NCBI GenBank assembly: GCA_900763705.1
Contig: CAAFLG010000022.1
Span: 1 to 64,000, forward strand
Origin: an uncultured Oscillospiraceae bacterium
GTDB taxonomy: Bacteria > Bacillota > Clostridia > Oscillospirales > Oscillospiraceae
Reading direction: 5' to 3'
DNA length: 64,000 bases
The notes beneath the pieces are model-generated. The model saw nothing but the letters and a program-made list of their open reading frames with translations, ran no database searches and was not told the DNA's origin. A program made the translations under genes and the position numbers. Below, in pieces: positions 51,990-61,092 of this stretch (within the stretch, counting starts at the first letter, position 1; each line of letters starts with the position of its first letter).

Positions 51990-52054
51990 GCAAGTATAAA
52001 AAACCAAAAGCTGCCGCAGTGTTCTGCGGCCCGACCAATTATGGAGGGTCTATC

Positions 52055-52531
52055 ATGAGCTATCCCAAGACCGGCGAAGAAGTTTACGTCAGCCTGAATC
52101 TTTCCAACACCATGCTCACCGGCCTCGGCAAGGGCACGATCACCCGCGAGGATGTTTCGGTGGACTACCTGAAGAAGCTCTTTGAAAAGCACGGTGTCAT
52201 CGTCTCGGCCAAGCCCGAGTACCGCAACATCATGGAGCGCGTGAACAAGACCTACGACTTGGGGCTCGAGATCCCCGAAAAGCTTCGCCTTTTCCAGCTT
52301 TCCGAGCAGCACCGCCGCCTTGTGGTCGTGAACATCTCCGGCCTCCAGCGCAAGAACGGCTCGCTGCTGCCGTCCTACACGGAGGAAGAGCTTGACGAGG
52401 CCACGTTCACGTTCGTGAAGTACTATGTGCAGGGCGAGCACTACGATGAGCTTGTCGAAGAGAACAAGAAGCTGCGCTTTGAGCTCGAGCAGGAGATCTC
52501 GTGGCGCAACCGCACCGATTCGGAAAACTGA
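52055..52531 (+). CDS. Conserved-looking small cytoplasmic protein, function unknown
   Basis: 158 residues, no membrane segment. A compact alpha/beta body (VSLNLSNTMLTGLGKGTITRED at the start; LVVVNISGLQRKNGSLLPSY in the middle) ends in a coiled coil (EHYDELVEENKKLRFELEQE). No family is recognised. Base composition matches housekeeping neighbours, and the ribosome site GGAGG (52043-52047) is strong, so it is a real gene. Start at 52055; the frame extends back to 51857 without a ribosome site. Confidence 0.75.
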   Translation: MSYPKTGEEVYVSLNLSNTMLTGLGKGTITREDVSVDYLKKLFEKHGVIVSAKPEYRNIMERVNKTYDLGLEIPEKLRLFQLSEQHRRLVVVNISGLQRKNGSLLPSYTEEELDEATFTFVKYYVQGEHYDELVEENKKLRFELEQEISWRNRTDSEN

Positions 52532-52554
52532 GCCTGCGGGCAAAAACATAAAAA

Positions 52555-52590
52555 AACGGAGGACCCTTCCTCGGAAGGACCCTCCGTTCT
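52555..52590. terminator. Terminator-like hairpin between convergent genes
   Basis: AACGGAGG / CCTCCGTT outer stem and CCTTC / GAAGG inner stem with a symmetric AC bulge; A-run on the left. The right T-run is weak. Confidence 0.65.
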
Positions 52591-52625
52591 GATATTCTGA
52601 AACTGCGCAGGTCAGCCGCGGCGCG

Positions 52626-53981
52626 TTATTTTCCCGTCAGCGCGGCGCGGTAGGCGCGCTTGAGGAACCATGCGTTGAGCAGCACGGCGGCAAGCTCCGC
52701 AATGGGGAACGACAGCCACACCAGCGAAAGCTGCCCGCTGAGAGAGAGCAGGTACGCTGCCGGCAGCAGCACGACGATCTGGCGGCAGACGGAGCTTTCG
52801 AGCGCGTAGATGGGCTTGCCGAGGGCCTGACAGGCGCTCGCGGCGATGATGCTGAAGCCCGCGAGCGGGAAATGCAGCCCGATGATGCGCAGCGCGGTCT
52901 TGCCGATGGCAAGTCCCTCAGCCGTGGGAGAGAAGAGGCCGAGCAGCGTGCCGGGGATGAGCTCGAGGAGCGCGCAGCCCACGCACATGATGGCAATGGC
53001 CGTGACGGCCGTGAGGCGCACAGTCTTGCGCACGCGGTCGAACTTTCCCGCGCCGTAGTTGTAGGACACGATGGGGATCATCGCGTTGTTGAGGCCGAAG
53101 CAGGGCATGAAGATGAAGCTTTGCAGCTTGAAATACGCGCCGAAGACCGCGGTCGCCGCTTCGGTGAAGGAGATGAGGATCTTATTCATGCCGAACATCA
53201 TCACCGAGCCGATGGACTGCATGATGATCGCGGGGATGCCGATGGCGTAAATGTCGGAAACGGTGGCGCGATGGGGGCGGATGCCCGAAAGACGCAGTTG
53301 GACCTCGACATTCTTCGTGTGGTTGAGCACAAGGCCGAGCGTCGCGCCGAGAAACTGGCCCGTGATCGTGGCGAGGGCCGCGCCCGCGACCTCAAGGCGC
53401 GGGAAGCCGAGAAGGCCGAAGATCAGGATGGGGTCGAGCACGATGTTGCACACCGCGCCCGCAATCTGCGAGATCATCGAAAGATTCGTACGGCCCGTGC
53501 CCTGCAGGAGGCGCTCGGCGTAGACCTGCACGAAGATGCCGAGCGAGCAGCCGATGCAGATGCGGACATAGTCCTGTCCGTAGGCGATGATCTGCGCGTT
53601 TTCCGTTTGCAGGCGGAAATAGGGCGTGGCCATCGTGAAGCCGAAGAGCATGAAGACGGCGGCGGTGCAGAGCGTGAGGAAAAGTCCCGTGCCTGCCGCG
53701 CGGTTCACGGCCGTCTGGTTCTTCTCGCCCAGCGAGCGCGCGAGCAGCGCGTTCATGCCCACGCCCGTGCCCACGGAAAAGGCGATGCACAGCATTTGCA
53801 GCGGGAAGGCGAGCGAGACGGCGTTCATCGCGTCCTGACTGAGGCGCGCGACAAAGACGCTGTCGACAATGTTGTAGAGCGCCTGAAAGAGCATCGACAC
53901 CATCACAGGCCCCGCCATGTTGGCAAGGAGCTTGCCGATGGGCATCGTGCCCATTTTGTTTTCTCTGGTATTTTCTTCCAT
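52626..53981 (-). CDS. MATE family efflux transporter
   Basis: 451 residues with 12 predicted helices in two halves. The N-terminus (PIGKLLANMAGPVMVSMLFQALYNIVDSVFVA) and NAVSLAFPLQML are typical of the DinF/NorM-like clostridial MATE group; FGLNNAMIPIVSYNYGA is the matching second-half motif. It is a cation-coupled drug or metabolite exporter. Start at 53981 has GGGAGGAAAC upstream; the longer frame to 54047 runs into structured repeat B. Confidence 0.92.
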   Translation of the reverse strand: MEENTRENKMGTMPIGKLLANMAGPVMVSMLFQALYNIVDSVFVARLSQDAMNAVSLAFPLQMLCIAFSVGTGVGMNALLARSLGEKNQTAVNRAAGTGLFLTLCTAAVFMLFGFTMATPYFRLQTENAQIIAYGQDYVRICIGCSLGIFVQVYAERLLQGTGRTNLSMISQIAGAVCNIVLDPILIFGLLGFPRLEVAGAALATITGQFLGATLGLVLNHTKNVEVQLRLSGIRPHRATVSDIYAIGIPAIIMQSIGSVMMFGMNKILISFTEAATAVFGAYFKLQSFIFMPCFGLNNAMIPIVSYNYGAGKFDRVRKTVRLTAVTAIAIMCVGCALLELIPGTLLGLFSPTAEGLAIGKTALRIIGLHFPLAGFSIIAASACQALGKPIYALESSVCRQIVVLLPAAYLLSLSGQLSLVWLSFPIAELAAVLLNAWFLKRAYRAALTGK

Positions 53982-54019
53982 GTTTCCTCCCTGCTTAACT
54001 TTTTCGTTCCGACATATAA

Positions 54020-54179
54020 AATTCCGGCGCCGCAGCGCCGGAATCAAAGTTTGATCATTTTTTGTCGCGACCTGTGCGTGACAAAAAATACTTTACAGAG
54101 TGCAAGTGTGCGAGCAAAGCGAGTGCGCGCAGCACTCTGCAAGCCCCTCTCAAAAATGTGCTTCGCACATTTTTGAATT
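54020..54179 (-). repeat. Multi-hairpin structured repeat, copy B
   Basis: About 160 bp, sense taken as the strand of prfB. Hairpin 3: 12 bp, 54150-54161 with 54165-54176, directly after the prfB stop. Hairpin 2: CAGAGTGC / GCACTCTG (54096-54103, 54132-54139). Hairpin 1: 13 bp, 54057-54069 with 54077-54089, 7-nt loop. Hairpin 0: 10 bp, 54021-54030 with 54035-54044, sense loop TGCG. Linker GATCAA is conserved. It lacks the CTCTGCGAGG tail seen in copies A and C. Confidence 0.85.
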
Positions 54180-55302
54180 ATTTCTTTAATTCTCCGTTCG
54201 CGGCCTTGGTGAGATACGCGTTGATGAAGCCGTCGAGGTCGCCGTCCATGACGGACTGGATGTTGCCGGTCTCGTAGTCGGTGCGCGTATCCTTGACAAG
54301 CTGGTAGGGCATGAAAACGTAGGAGCGGATCTGGCTGCCCCATTCGATCTTGAGCTGCACGCCCTTGATGTCGGAGATCTTCTCCGCGTGCTGCTGGATC
54401 TTGAGCTCCATGAGCTTGGATTTGAGCATCTGCATGGCGTAGTCGCGGTTCTGGAACTGCGAGCGCTGCGTCTGGCAGGCGGTGACGATGCCCGTGGGCT
54501 TGTGGATCAGTCGAACGGCAGAGCTCGTCTTGTTGACGTGCTGGCCGCCTGCGCCGGACGCGCGGTAGACCTGCATTTCAATATCCTCGGGACGAATTTC
54601 GACCTCGATATCGTCGGGCAGCTCAGGCATGACCTCGAGGGCTGCAAAGCTCGTCTGGCGGCGGGCGTTCGCGTCGAACGGGGAAACGCGCACCAAGCGG
54701 TGCACGCCGTTTTCGCCCTTCAGGTAGCCGTAGGCGTTCTCACCCTTGACCATGACCGTCGCGCTCTTGAGACCGGCCTCGTCGCCGTCGAGATAGTCGA
54801 GCATCTCGAATTCAAAGCCGTGCTTGTTCGCCCACTGCATATACATGCGGTAGAGCATCTGCGCCCAGTCCTGCGCCTCGGTGCCGCCCGCGCCGGCGTG
54901 GAAGGTCAGAATCGCGTTGCAGTTGTCGTATTCGCCGGAAAGGAGCGTCGTGAGTCGCGCCTGCTCCACATCGGCTTCGAGCTTTTTGTAGCCCTCCTCG
55001 AGCTCCGGCAGCAGGCTTGCGTCGTCCATCTCGCTGCCCATGTCGATCAGCGCGAGCAGATCGTCGCGCGTTGCGACAAGCTTTTCGTAGCGGTGAATTT
55101 TATTTTGGAGCTGCTTCGAGCGCATCTGATTCTTCTGCGAGCGCTCCAGATCGTTCCAGAAGCCGTCCTCGTGCGCTTCAAGCTCGAGGCGCTTGAGCTC
55201 CATGCGGGCGGGTTCGATCTCGAGAGCCTTGCACAGGTTTTCCAGCGTTTCGTCCATCGCAAGCAGTTTCTGCTTATAAGAATCGTATTCGATCACAGCC
55301 AT
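54178..55302 (-). CDS. prfB: Peptide chain release factor 2
   Basis: 374 residues. SPF tripeptide ([16 protein letters not shown], near 210) for UGA/UAA recognition and the GGQ motif ([15 protein letters not shown], near 253) are both present. The N-terminal region is open without a break: there is no in-frame UGA or programmed +1 frameshift around codon 25, unlike many bacterial prfB genes, so autoregulation by frameshifting is absent. Promoter and AAGGAG upstream of ATG 55302. The stop abuts structured repeat B. Confidence 0.96.
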   Translation of the reverse strand: MAVIEYDSYKQKLLAMDETLENLCKALEIEPARMELKRLELEAHEDGFWNDLERSQKNQMRSKQLQNKIHRYEKLVATRDDLLALIDMGSEMDDASLLPELEEGYKKLEADVEQARLTTLLSGEYDNCNAILTFHAGAGGTEAQDWAQMLYRMYMQWANKHGFEFEMLDYLDGDEAGLKSATVMVKGENAYGYLKGENGVHRLVRVSPFDANARRQTSFAALEVMPELPDDIEVEIRPEDIEMQVYRASGAGGQHVNKTSSAVRLIHKPTGIVTACQTQRSQFQNRDYAMQMLKSKLMELKIQQHAEKISDIKGVQLKIEWGSQIRSYVFMPYQLVKDTRTDYETGNIQSVMDGDLDGFINAYLTKAANGELKK

Positions 55303-55341
55303 GGCGTTTTCTCCTTGTTTTCATTCTACATTAGCCGAAAA

Positions 55342-55370
55342 AGTATATCATAGTCGCCGCACAAAGGCAA
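55342..55370 (-). promoter_or_regulatory. SigA-type promoter for prfB
   Basis: Minus strand TTGCCT, 17-bp spacer, TATACT. Confidence 0.65.
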
Positions 55371-55440
55371 GAAAAAATCCGTCCTTTTGGGCAAAAAAGT
55401 CCCACGGCGTGCTGCTTTTCACATTTTTTGGCTCAAAAAA

Positions 55441-55464
55441 CAAAAAAGCCACGCTTTCGCGTGG
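55441..55464 (-). terminator. Terminator of the 25-codon mini-gene
   Basis: Minus strand CCACGC, loop GAAA, GCGTGG, then CTTTTTTG. Confidence 0.85.
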
Positions 55465-55479
55465 TCGTACAAATGGATC

Positions 55480-55557
55480 TCAGCGCTCTCTGACGATCTG
55501 CTTGGTGCTGCCGAATATCATGTCGTCAACATCCTGCTTGATGAACTTGTCGAACAT
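55480..55557 (-). CDS. 25-residue small protein gene with own promoter and terminator
   Basis: The peptide reads MFDKFIKQDVDD then MIFGSTKQIVRER. It is amphipathic and mixed-charge with no membrane helix. AAGGAG lies 14 nt upstream of the ATG at 55557. It has a good promoter 42-70 bp upstream and an intrinsic terminator 15 bp downstream, giving a complete transcription unit of about 150 nt in the 458-bp gap between prfB and the ABC genes. It could encode a small protein or be a small RNA with an accidental ORF; the ribosome site favours the first. No match is claimed. Confidence 0.6.
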   Translation of the reverse strand: MFDKFIKQDVDDMIFGSTKQIVRER

Positions 55558-55598
55558 ATTGTGTTTCACGCTCCTTTCTCTCTTCAATTTCAGTTTGT

Positions 55599-55627
55599 AT
55601 GATAGACGCGGAAAATGAAAATTTCAA
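55599..55627 (-). promoter_or_regulatory. SigA-type promoter for the 25-codon mini-gene
   Basis: Minus strand TTGAAA, 17-bp spacer, TATCAT. Confidence 0.7.
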
Positions 55628-55671
55628 TCGTCAGCTTTCATGGTTTTGACCAAAAAATTAACAGTTCTTTC

Positions 55672-55699
55672 ATGCAAGATGCCAAGTAAGTACTTGCAT
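55672..55699. promoter_or_regulatory. Inverted repeat overlapping the ABC exporter promoter
   Basis: ATGCAAG, 14-bp spacer, CTTGCAT. The right arm contains the -35 (TTGCAT), so a bound dimer would block RNA polymerase. Candidate operator. Confidence 0.5.
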
Positions 55700-55722
55700 T
55701 TTCGCGAGCGACACTTTATAAT
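55694..55722 (+). promoter_or_regulatory. SigA-type promoter for the ABC exporter operon
   Basis: TTGCAT (55694-55699), 17-bp spacer, perfect TATAAT (55717-55722), 39 bp before the ATG. Confidence 0.8.
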
Positions 55723-55760
55723 AAGCTACAAGTTAATTTTTGGAACGGAGGACGCGCGCA

Positions 55761-56465
55761 ATGGCGGAGTTCGTCACATTTGAAGATGTTTCCAAGGTCT
55801 ATCACAGCGGCGAGGTGGAGATCCGCGCTGTGGATCATATCAGCTTTACGATCGGCAAGGGGGAGTTCTGCGTTATCGTGGGTCCCTCGGGCGCGGGCAA
55901 GACGACGGTTTTGAATATGCTCGGCGGCATGGACGCCTGCTCGGGCGGCACGATCACGGTCGACGGCACGCGCGTGAGCGACTTCAACGCCCGCCAGCTC
56001 ACGACCTACCGCCGCCACGACATCGGCTTTGTCTTCCAGTTCTACAATCTTGTCGGCAACCTCACGGCGCTTGAAAACGTGGAGCTTGCCGCGCAGATCT
56101 GCAAGGACCCGCTCGACGCCGAGGAAGTGCTCGAGGAGGTCGGCCTTGCCGCGCGCGCGAACAACTTCCCCGGCCAGCTCTCCGGCGGCGAGCAGCAGCG
56201 CGTGGCCATCGCCCGCGCGCTGGCGAAGAACCCCAAGCTCCTTTTGTGCGACGAGCCGACCGGCGCGCTCGACTATGTGACGGGCAAGCAGATCTTGAAG
56301 CTCTTGCAGGATACCTGCCGGGAAAAGGGCGTGACGGTCGTGGTCATCACGCACAACAGCGCCATCGCGCCGATGGCGGACCGCGTCATCCACATCAAGA
56401 ACGGCACGGTGGAGACGATGCAGTGCAACGAAACGCCGCAGAGCGTGGAAACGATCGAATGGTGA
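55761..56465 (+). CDS. ABC transporter ATP-binding protein (MacB/LolD type)
   Basis: 234 residues. Walker [10 protein letters not shown] (41-49), Q-loop in FVFQFYNL, signature LSGGEQQR, Walker [13 protein letters not shown] and switch His in VVITHNSAI. It is the motor of the FtsX-type permease encoded 31 bp downstream. GGAGGAC upstream of ATG 55761. An inverted repeat over the promoter suggests regulated expression. Confidence 0.94.
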   Translation: MAEFVTFEDVSKVYHSGEVEIRAVDHISFTIGKGEFCVIVGPSGAGKTTVLNMLGGMDACSGGTITVDGTRVSDFNARQLTTYRRHDIGFVFQFYNLVGNLTALENVELAAQICKDPLDAEEVLEEVGLAARANNFPGQLSGGEQQRVAIARALAKNPKLLLCDEPTGALDYVTGKQILKLLQDTCREKGVTVVVITHNSAIAPMADRVIHIKNGTVETMQCNETPQSVETIEW

Positions 56466-56496
56466 GAAGAATGTGGGAGAAAAGGAGGGCGGCACG

Positions 56497-59400
56497 ATGA
56501 AAAGCGCGATGCAAAAGGATTTCTGGCGCGAGATCGGACACACGAAGAGCCGCTTTTTTTCCATGATGATCCTTGTGGCGCTGTCGGTGGCGTTCCTTTC
56601 GGGGCTCAAGGCGACCGCGCCGGACATGAAGAAGACCGGCGACGATTATCTCGATTCGCTGCATCTGGCGGATATTCAGGTGCTCTCGACCCTGGGGCTT
56701 ACGGACGAGGACATCGACGCGATCCGTGCGCAGAAGAACATCGAAAACGCCGAGGGCGAGTATGTCCTCGACGCCTTCGCCTCCTCCGACGGGGCGGAAG
56801 CGGTCGTAAAGGTCCTGTCGCTGAGCGATCAGGGCATCAACGACGTGCTGCTGCGCGAGGGGCGGATGCCCGCGCGCGCGGACGAGTGCGTGGTGGAAGA
56901 GAATATGCTGGGGCTTTTGGGCATCGCCATCGGCGATACCATCGCCCTTGAGCCGGACAGCAAGATGGACGACGCGCTCGCGGACGAGCAATACACGGTG
57001 GTCGGCACCGTCCGTTCGCCGGTGTATATTGCGGTGGAGCGCGGCACCTCCACGATCGGCAGCGGCACGGTGAAGGCGTACCTCTACCTGCCGCGCGAGG
57101 CGTTTACGCTCGACTACTATACGGCGGCCTATGTGCGCGTTTCCGGCGCGGCGGAGATGACCGCCTTCTATGATGAGTACGACGACTACATTGACGATGT
57201 GATCGACTCGCTCGAGGACTTTGCCGATGCGCGCGCGCTTCTGCGCCACGACGATCTTGTGGACGAGGCGACGGAAAAGCTCGACGATGCGCAGAAGGAA
57301 CTGGACGACGCCAAGGCCGAGGCCGACGAGGAGCTCGGCAAGGCGCAGAAGGAGCTCAGGGACGCGCGCAGAAAGCTCGACGACGGCTGGAAGGAATACC
57401 GCGAGGGTCAGCAGGAGCTTGCCGATTCGCGCGTGAAGCTGGACGACGCCAAAGCCGAACTGGACGACGGCGAGGTAAAGTATCTTGACGGCCTGAGAGA
57501 GTATCAAAAGGCGCTGGATGACTATGAAAGAGGCAGGGCGGAGTATGAAGACGGCCTTGCCGAATACGAAAACGGCGCAAAGAAGCTTGCCGAGGGAGAA
57601 CGGGAGCTTGCCGCAGGCAGGAGCAAACTGGAAAGCGGCCAGCAGCAGCTCAATTCGCTGGCCACGACCGTGACGGATGCGCTCGCGGCCGGGGGCTCGC
57701 CCTACGAGGGCGGGCCGGGGAAGCTGCTCGACGATCTCGGCCGCGGCGACAGCGCGGCCATCGCCGCGACGGACCGCGCGCTGAACGGTATGCGCGCACA
57801 GCTTGAAGGCGGCATCGCGCGGGCGCAGGGCGAGATCGACAAGATGCAGGCACAGCTCGCTGAGGTCAATGAGACGATCGAGCAGCTTTCGAAGATCCCA
57901 CCTGGATCGATGACGGAGAAAGAAGCGCGAACGCTTGCACAGATGCAGGCTGCAAAACCGGAGCTCGAGGCCGGCATTGCCACCGCGCAGGCGCAGAAGG
58001 CGCAGATGGAGCAGCAGCTTGCCCAGCTGCAAAGCGTCAGCGCGAGCAGCATCGCCGCAAACAAGCGGGAACTGGACAACGGATGGAGCGAGTATTACAG
58101 CGGCGCGGCCGAGCTCGACGCGGGCAGAAAAGAGCTGCTTGACGCCAAAAAGCAGCTGGACGACGCAAAAGCGCAGCTCAACGACGCGCCCGCGCAGCTT
58201 GCGGACGCAAAGCAGGAGCTTGCCGACGCGCGCAGGGAGCTGGACGACGGCTGGAAGGAATATTACGACGGCGAAGAGAAATACGCCGACGGCGCACAGG
58301 AGCTGGCCGACGCCTACCGCGAACTGACGGACGGCGAAAAGGACTACCGCAAGGGCCAGCGCGAGTACGAGGACGGCAAGGCCGAGGCGGACGAAAAGAT
58401 CGCCGACGCGCAGGAAAAGATCACCGATGCCCGCCGCGAGGTCGCGGACATTGAAAGCTGCGAGTGGTATCTCTTCAGCCGCAGCTACAATCCCGGCTAC
58501 ACGGGCTTCGGTCAGGACGCCGAGCGCATGGCGAACCTTGCAAGCGTCTTCCCCATCATCTTCTTCCTCGTGGCGGCGCTCGTGTGCCTCACGACGATGA
58601 CGCGCATGGTCGAAGAACAGCGCGTGCAGATCGGCTCACTCAAGGCGATGGGCTACAGCGGCCTTGCCATTTCCCGCAAGTATCTCTTCTACGGGCTGCT
58701 GCCGAGTCTGACGGGAGGCGTTTTCGGCCTTGTCATCGGCTACATCCTCTTCCCCAAGATGATCTTCACGGCCTATCAGATCATGTATCAGATGCCGGAT
58801 ATCGAGCTGCGCGCCTATCCGGAGATCTCGATCTTCTCCGTGCTGGCGGCAGTCGCCTGCACAACGCTCGCGACGCTCTGGGCCTGCCTTGCCACGCTGC
58901 GCGAGACGCCCGCGAGCCTGATGCGCCCCCGCACGCCGAAGGCGGGCAAGCGCGTCTTCCTTGAGTACATCCGCCCCCTGTGGAAGAGAATGTCCTTCAC
59001 CCATAAGGTGACGGCGCGCAACCTCTTCCGCTATCAAAAACGCTTCTGGATGACGGTCATCGGCATCGGCGGCTGCACCGCGCTCATCATCGCGGGCTTC
59101 GGCCTGCGCTCGTCGCTTCTCTTTACGATGTCGCGCCAGTATGACGATCTCTTCCACTACTCCGCGCAGGTGGCGCTCTCGGACAATGCGCTGAGCACTG
59201 AGCGGCAGGCGGTGGAGGACTTCCTCGCAGGCGATGAGCGCATCGTGAACTATGTTCCCTGCGAGGCCTCGTCCGCCACGGTGGTCACCCCCTCCTATTC
59301 TACCACCGCCTATGTCGAGGTGATGGCCTCCGACGAGATCGGCAAGGTCGTGGATCTTTTCGACTACAAGAGCGGAGATCCCATCACAATGGGCGATGAG

Positions 59401-60126
59401 GGCGTATACATCGATCAGAAGCTCTCCGAGCTTTTGAAGGTCTCGGTGGGCGACACCTTCTTCCTCGACGGCGACGTGCGCGGCGATGTGACGGTCGCGG
59501 GCATCTACGAGCACTATACGGGACACTTCATCTATATGACGCCCGGCTACTATGAAAATGCGCTCCACGCCGACGGCGAGCCGAACGCCTACCTTCTGAA
59601 CTTCACGAGCGACGATACCGACACCTGCAACGCCATCTTTGAAAAGCTGCTCAGTCTGAGCGGCGTGGCGACGACCTCGCGTATGCGCGACACGCAGGAT
59701 ACCTACATGCACAGCATGGAGCGCGTGGACTTCGTTGTGGTCATCATCATTCTGGCGGCGGCGGCGCTGGCGATGGTCGTGCTCTTCAACCTCTCGAACA
59801 TCAACATCACCGAGCGCCAGCGCGAGCTTGCGACCATCAAGCTGCTGGGCTTTTACGATGGCGAGGTCTCGGCCTATGTGTATCGCGAGAACATCGTGCT
59901 CACGGTGTTCGGCATCCTGCTGGGCTGCTTCATGGGCCACTGGCTGCACATCTACCTTGTCCGCTCCACGGAGATCGACCTCATGATGTTCGGACGGCAG
60001 ACGGCAACGTCGGCCTATGTCTACGCGGCGATATTGACGATGCTCTTCTCCGTCGCGGTCAACATCCTCGCGCACTTCCGGATGAAGAAGATCGATATGG
60101 TCGAAAGTCTCAAGAGCGCGGAATAA
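56497..60126 (+). CDS. FtsX/MacB-like ABC permease with very long extracellular coiled coil
   Basis: 1209 residues. One N-terminal helix (about 19-41), an extracytoplasmic MacB-like part (45-245), then about 400 residues (250-655) of ELxDAxxELDDGWKEY-type heptads forming a coiled-coil stalk, rich in Asp, Glu, Lys, Tyr and Ala. FtsX-like helices follow (about 690-830), a second periplasmic-type domain, and final helices (1080-1205) with MGHWLHIYLV. Such stalked permeases resemble YhgE/Pip-like or lipoprotein/peptide export complexes. ATG 56497 after AAAGGAGGG. Confidence 0.9.
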   Translation: MKSAMQKDFWREIGHTKSRFFSMMILVALSVAFLSGLKATAPDMKKTGDDYLDSLHLADIQVLSTLGLTDEDIDAIRAQKNIENAEGEYVLDAFASSDGAEAVVKVLSLSDQGINDVLLREGRMPARADECVVEENMLGLLGIAIGDTIALEPDSKMDDALADEQYTVVGTVRSPVYIAVERGTSTIGSGTVKAYLYLPREAFTLDYYTAAYVRVSGAAEMTAFYDEYDDYIDDVIDSLEDFADARALLRHDDLVDEATEKLDDAQKELDDAKAEADEELGKAQKELRDARRKLDDGWKEYREGQQELADSRVKLDDAKAELDDGEVKYLDGLREYQKALDDYERGRAEYEDGLAEYENGAKKLAEGERELAAGRSKLESGQQQLNSLATTVTDALAAGGSPYEGGPGKLLDDLGRGDSAAIAATDRALNGMRAQLEGGIARAQGEIDKMQAQLAEVNETIEQLSKIPPGSMTEKEARTLAQMQAAKPELEAGIATAQAQKAQMEQQLAQLQSVSASSIAANKRELDNGWSEYYSGAAELDAGRKELLDAKKQLDDAKAQLNDAPAQLADAKQELADARRELDDGWKEYYDGEEKYADGAQELADAYRELTDGEKDYRKGQREYEDGKAEADEKIADAQEKITDARREVADIESCEWYLFSRSYNPGYTGFGQDAERMANLASVFPIIFFLVAALVCLTTMTRMVEEQRVQIGSLKAMGYSGLAISRKYLFYGLLPSLTGGVFGLVIGYILFPKMIFTAYQIMYQMPDIELRAYPEISIFSVLAAVACTTLATLWACLATLRETPASLMRPRTPKAGKRVFLEYIRPLWKRMSFTHKVTARNLFRYQKRFWMTVIGIGGCTALIIAGFGLRSSLLFTMSRQYDDLFHYSAQVALSDNALSTERQAVEDFLAGDERIVNYVPCEASSATVVTPSYSTTAYVEVMASDEIGKVVDLFDYKSGDPITMGDEGVYIDQKLSELLKVSVGDTFFLDGDVRGDVTVAGIYEHYTGHFIYMTPGYYENALHADGEPNAYLLNFTSDDTDTCNAIFEKLLSLSGVATTSRMRDTQDTYMHSMERVDFVVVIIILAAAALAMVVLFNLSNINITERQRELATIKLLGFYDGEVSAYVYRENIVLTVFGILLGCFMGHWLHIYLVRSTEIDLMMFGRQTATSAYVYAAILTMLFSVAVNILAHFRMKKIDMVESLKSAE

Positions 60127-60131
60127 ATTTC

Positions 60132-60161
60132 TTGTTTCACGGCAGTGCATTGTGCTACAAT
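60132..60161 (+). promoter_or_regulatory. Possible promoter before the phosphoesterase gene
   Basis: TTGTTT, 18-bp spacer, TACAAT. The start point would fall inside the terminator hairpin that follows at once, so real use is uncertain. Confidence 0.4.
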
Positions 60162-60198
60162 AAGGGGCGGCGAAAAAAGCCGCCCCTTACCTTTTTTC
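60162..60198 (+). terminator. Terminator of the ABC exporter operon
   Basis: AAGGGGCGGC / GCCGCCCCTT with loop GAAAAAA, then ACCTTTTTT. Confidence 0.8.
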
Positions 60199-60230
60199 GC
60201 GCATTTGTGCGCATAGCGATAGGAGTTTCC

Positions 60231-61088
60231 ATGGCGAATCAAAGAAGAAAACATCATTTTTGGCGCAATCTGCTTGTCCTCATCGTGCTGTTCGGCCTCT
60301 TCCTCTGCTGGGACAACAGCAGCATCGAGACGGACGAGGTCACGTTCTCCTCGGACGCGCTGCCCACCGGCTTTGACGGCTGCCGCATCGTGCACTTGAG
60401 CGATCTGCATGGCAAATACTTCGGCAAGGGCAACGAGCGCCTGTACAGTGCGGTCAAGGCCGCGCAGCCGGAGTATATCTTCGTGACGGGCGACTTAGTC
60501 GACCGCCGCACGGAGGACCCGAACGCCTACGCCGCGGAAGTCGGCGCAGCGCTCTCGGCCATCGCGCCGACGTATTACGTCACGGGCAACCACGAGTGGG
60601 GACATGGCACCGCCGTCGTGCGCGCGCTCAAGAGCACGCTGCGCGAGAGCGGCGTGACGGTGCTCTCCAACGAATTTACGTATCTTGCGCGCAACGGTGA
60701 TACCATCGTGCTCGCGGGCATCGACGATCCGAACGGCTACGCCGATCAGGAAACGCCGTACGAGCTCGCTCAGGAGGTCTACGCCGCCTGCGGCGACCCC
60801 TTCTGGATGCTGCTCGCGCACCGAAACGACCGCTTTGCGCGGGAATACAGTCTCCTCGGCGCGGACTTAACGATCTCCGGTCACGGCCACGGCGGCATCT
60901 GGAGACTTCCGTTCGTGGGCGGGGTGTTCGGCACGCAGCGCAACCTCTTCCCATCGTACACCTCGGGCTTTTATGCCGACAACGGCGCGTCCGTCTTCGT
61001 CAACCGCGGGCTCGGAAACTCGCCGCGCGTCATCCCGCGCATCTTCAACCGCCCGCAGGTCGCGGTCATCACACTGGAAAGGGGCTGA
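60231..61088 (+). CDS. Membrane-anchored metallophosphoesterase (YkuE/YaeI-like)
   Basis: 285 residues. Basic start and one membrane anchor (about 10-26). Calcineurin-type metal motifs: SDLHGKYF, TGDLVDRR, TGNHEW and SGHGHGG, each in order. The family hydrolyses phosphomonoesters or UDP-lipid-type pyrophosphates near the membrane; substrate unknown. AGGAG upstream of ATG 60231. The stop is 4 bp before the mnmG start. Confidence 0.9.
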   Translation: MANQRRKHHFWRNLLVLIVLFGLFLCWDNSSIETDEVTFSSDALPTGFDGCRIVHLSDLHGKYFGKGNERLYSAVKAAQPEYIFVTGDLVDRRTEDPNAYAAEVGAALSAIAPTYYVTGNHEWGHGTAVVRALKSTLRESGVTVLSNEFTYLARNGDTIVLAGIDDPNGYADQETPYELAQEVYAACGDPFWMLLAHRNDRFAREYSLLGADLTISGHGHGGIWRLPFVGGVFGTQRNLFPSYTSGFYADNGASVFVNRGLGNSPRVIPRIFNRPQVAVITLERG

Positions 61089-61092
61089 GGCT

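Noticed and set aside
55200..55302. Programmed frameshift in prfB
   Set aside because: Checked the first 40 codons: the frame is continuous and no in-frame UGA or CUUUGA-type slip site is present.
57250..58450. Possible tandem DNA repeat or CRISPR-like array in the ABC permease gene
   Set aside because: The repetition is protein-level heptads with varying DNA; there are no constant-length repeats and spacers.
60132..60198. Promoter plus attenuator for the phosphoesterase gene
   Set aside because: The predicted start falls inside the hairpin stem, so it would not form in that transcript; it is more simply the terminator of the ABC operon with a chance promoter match.
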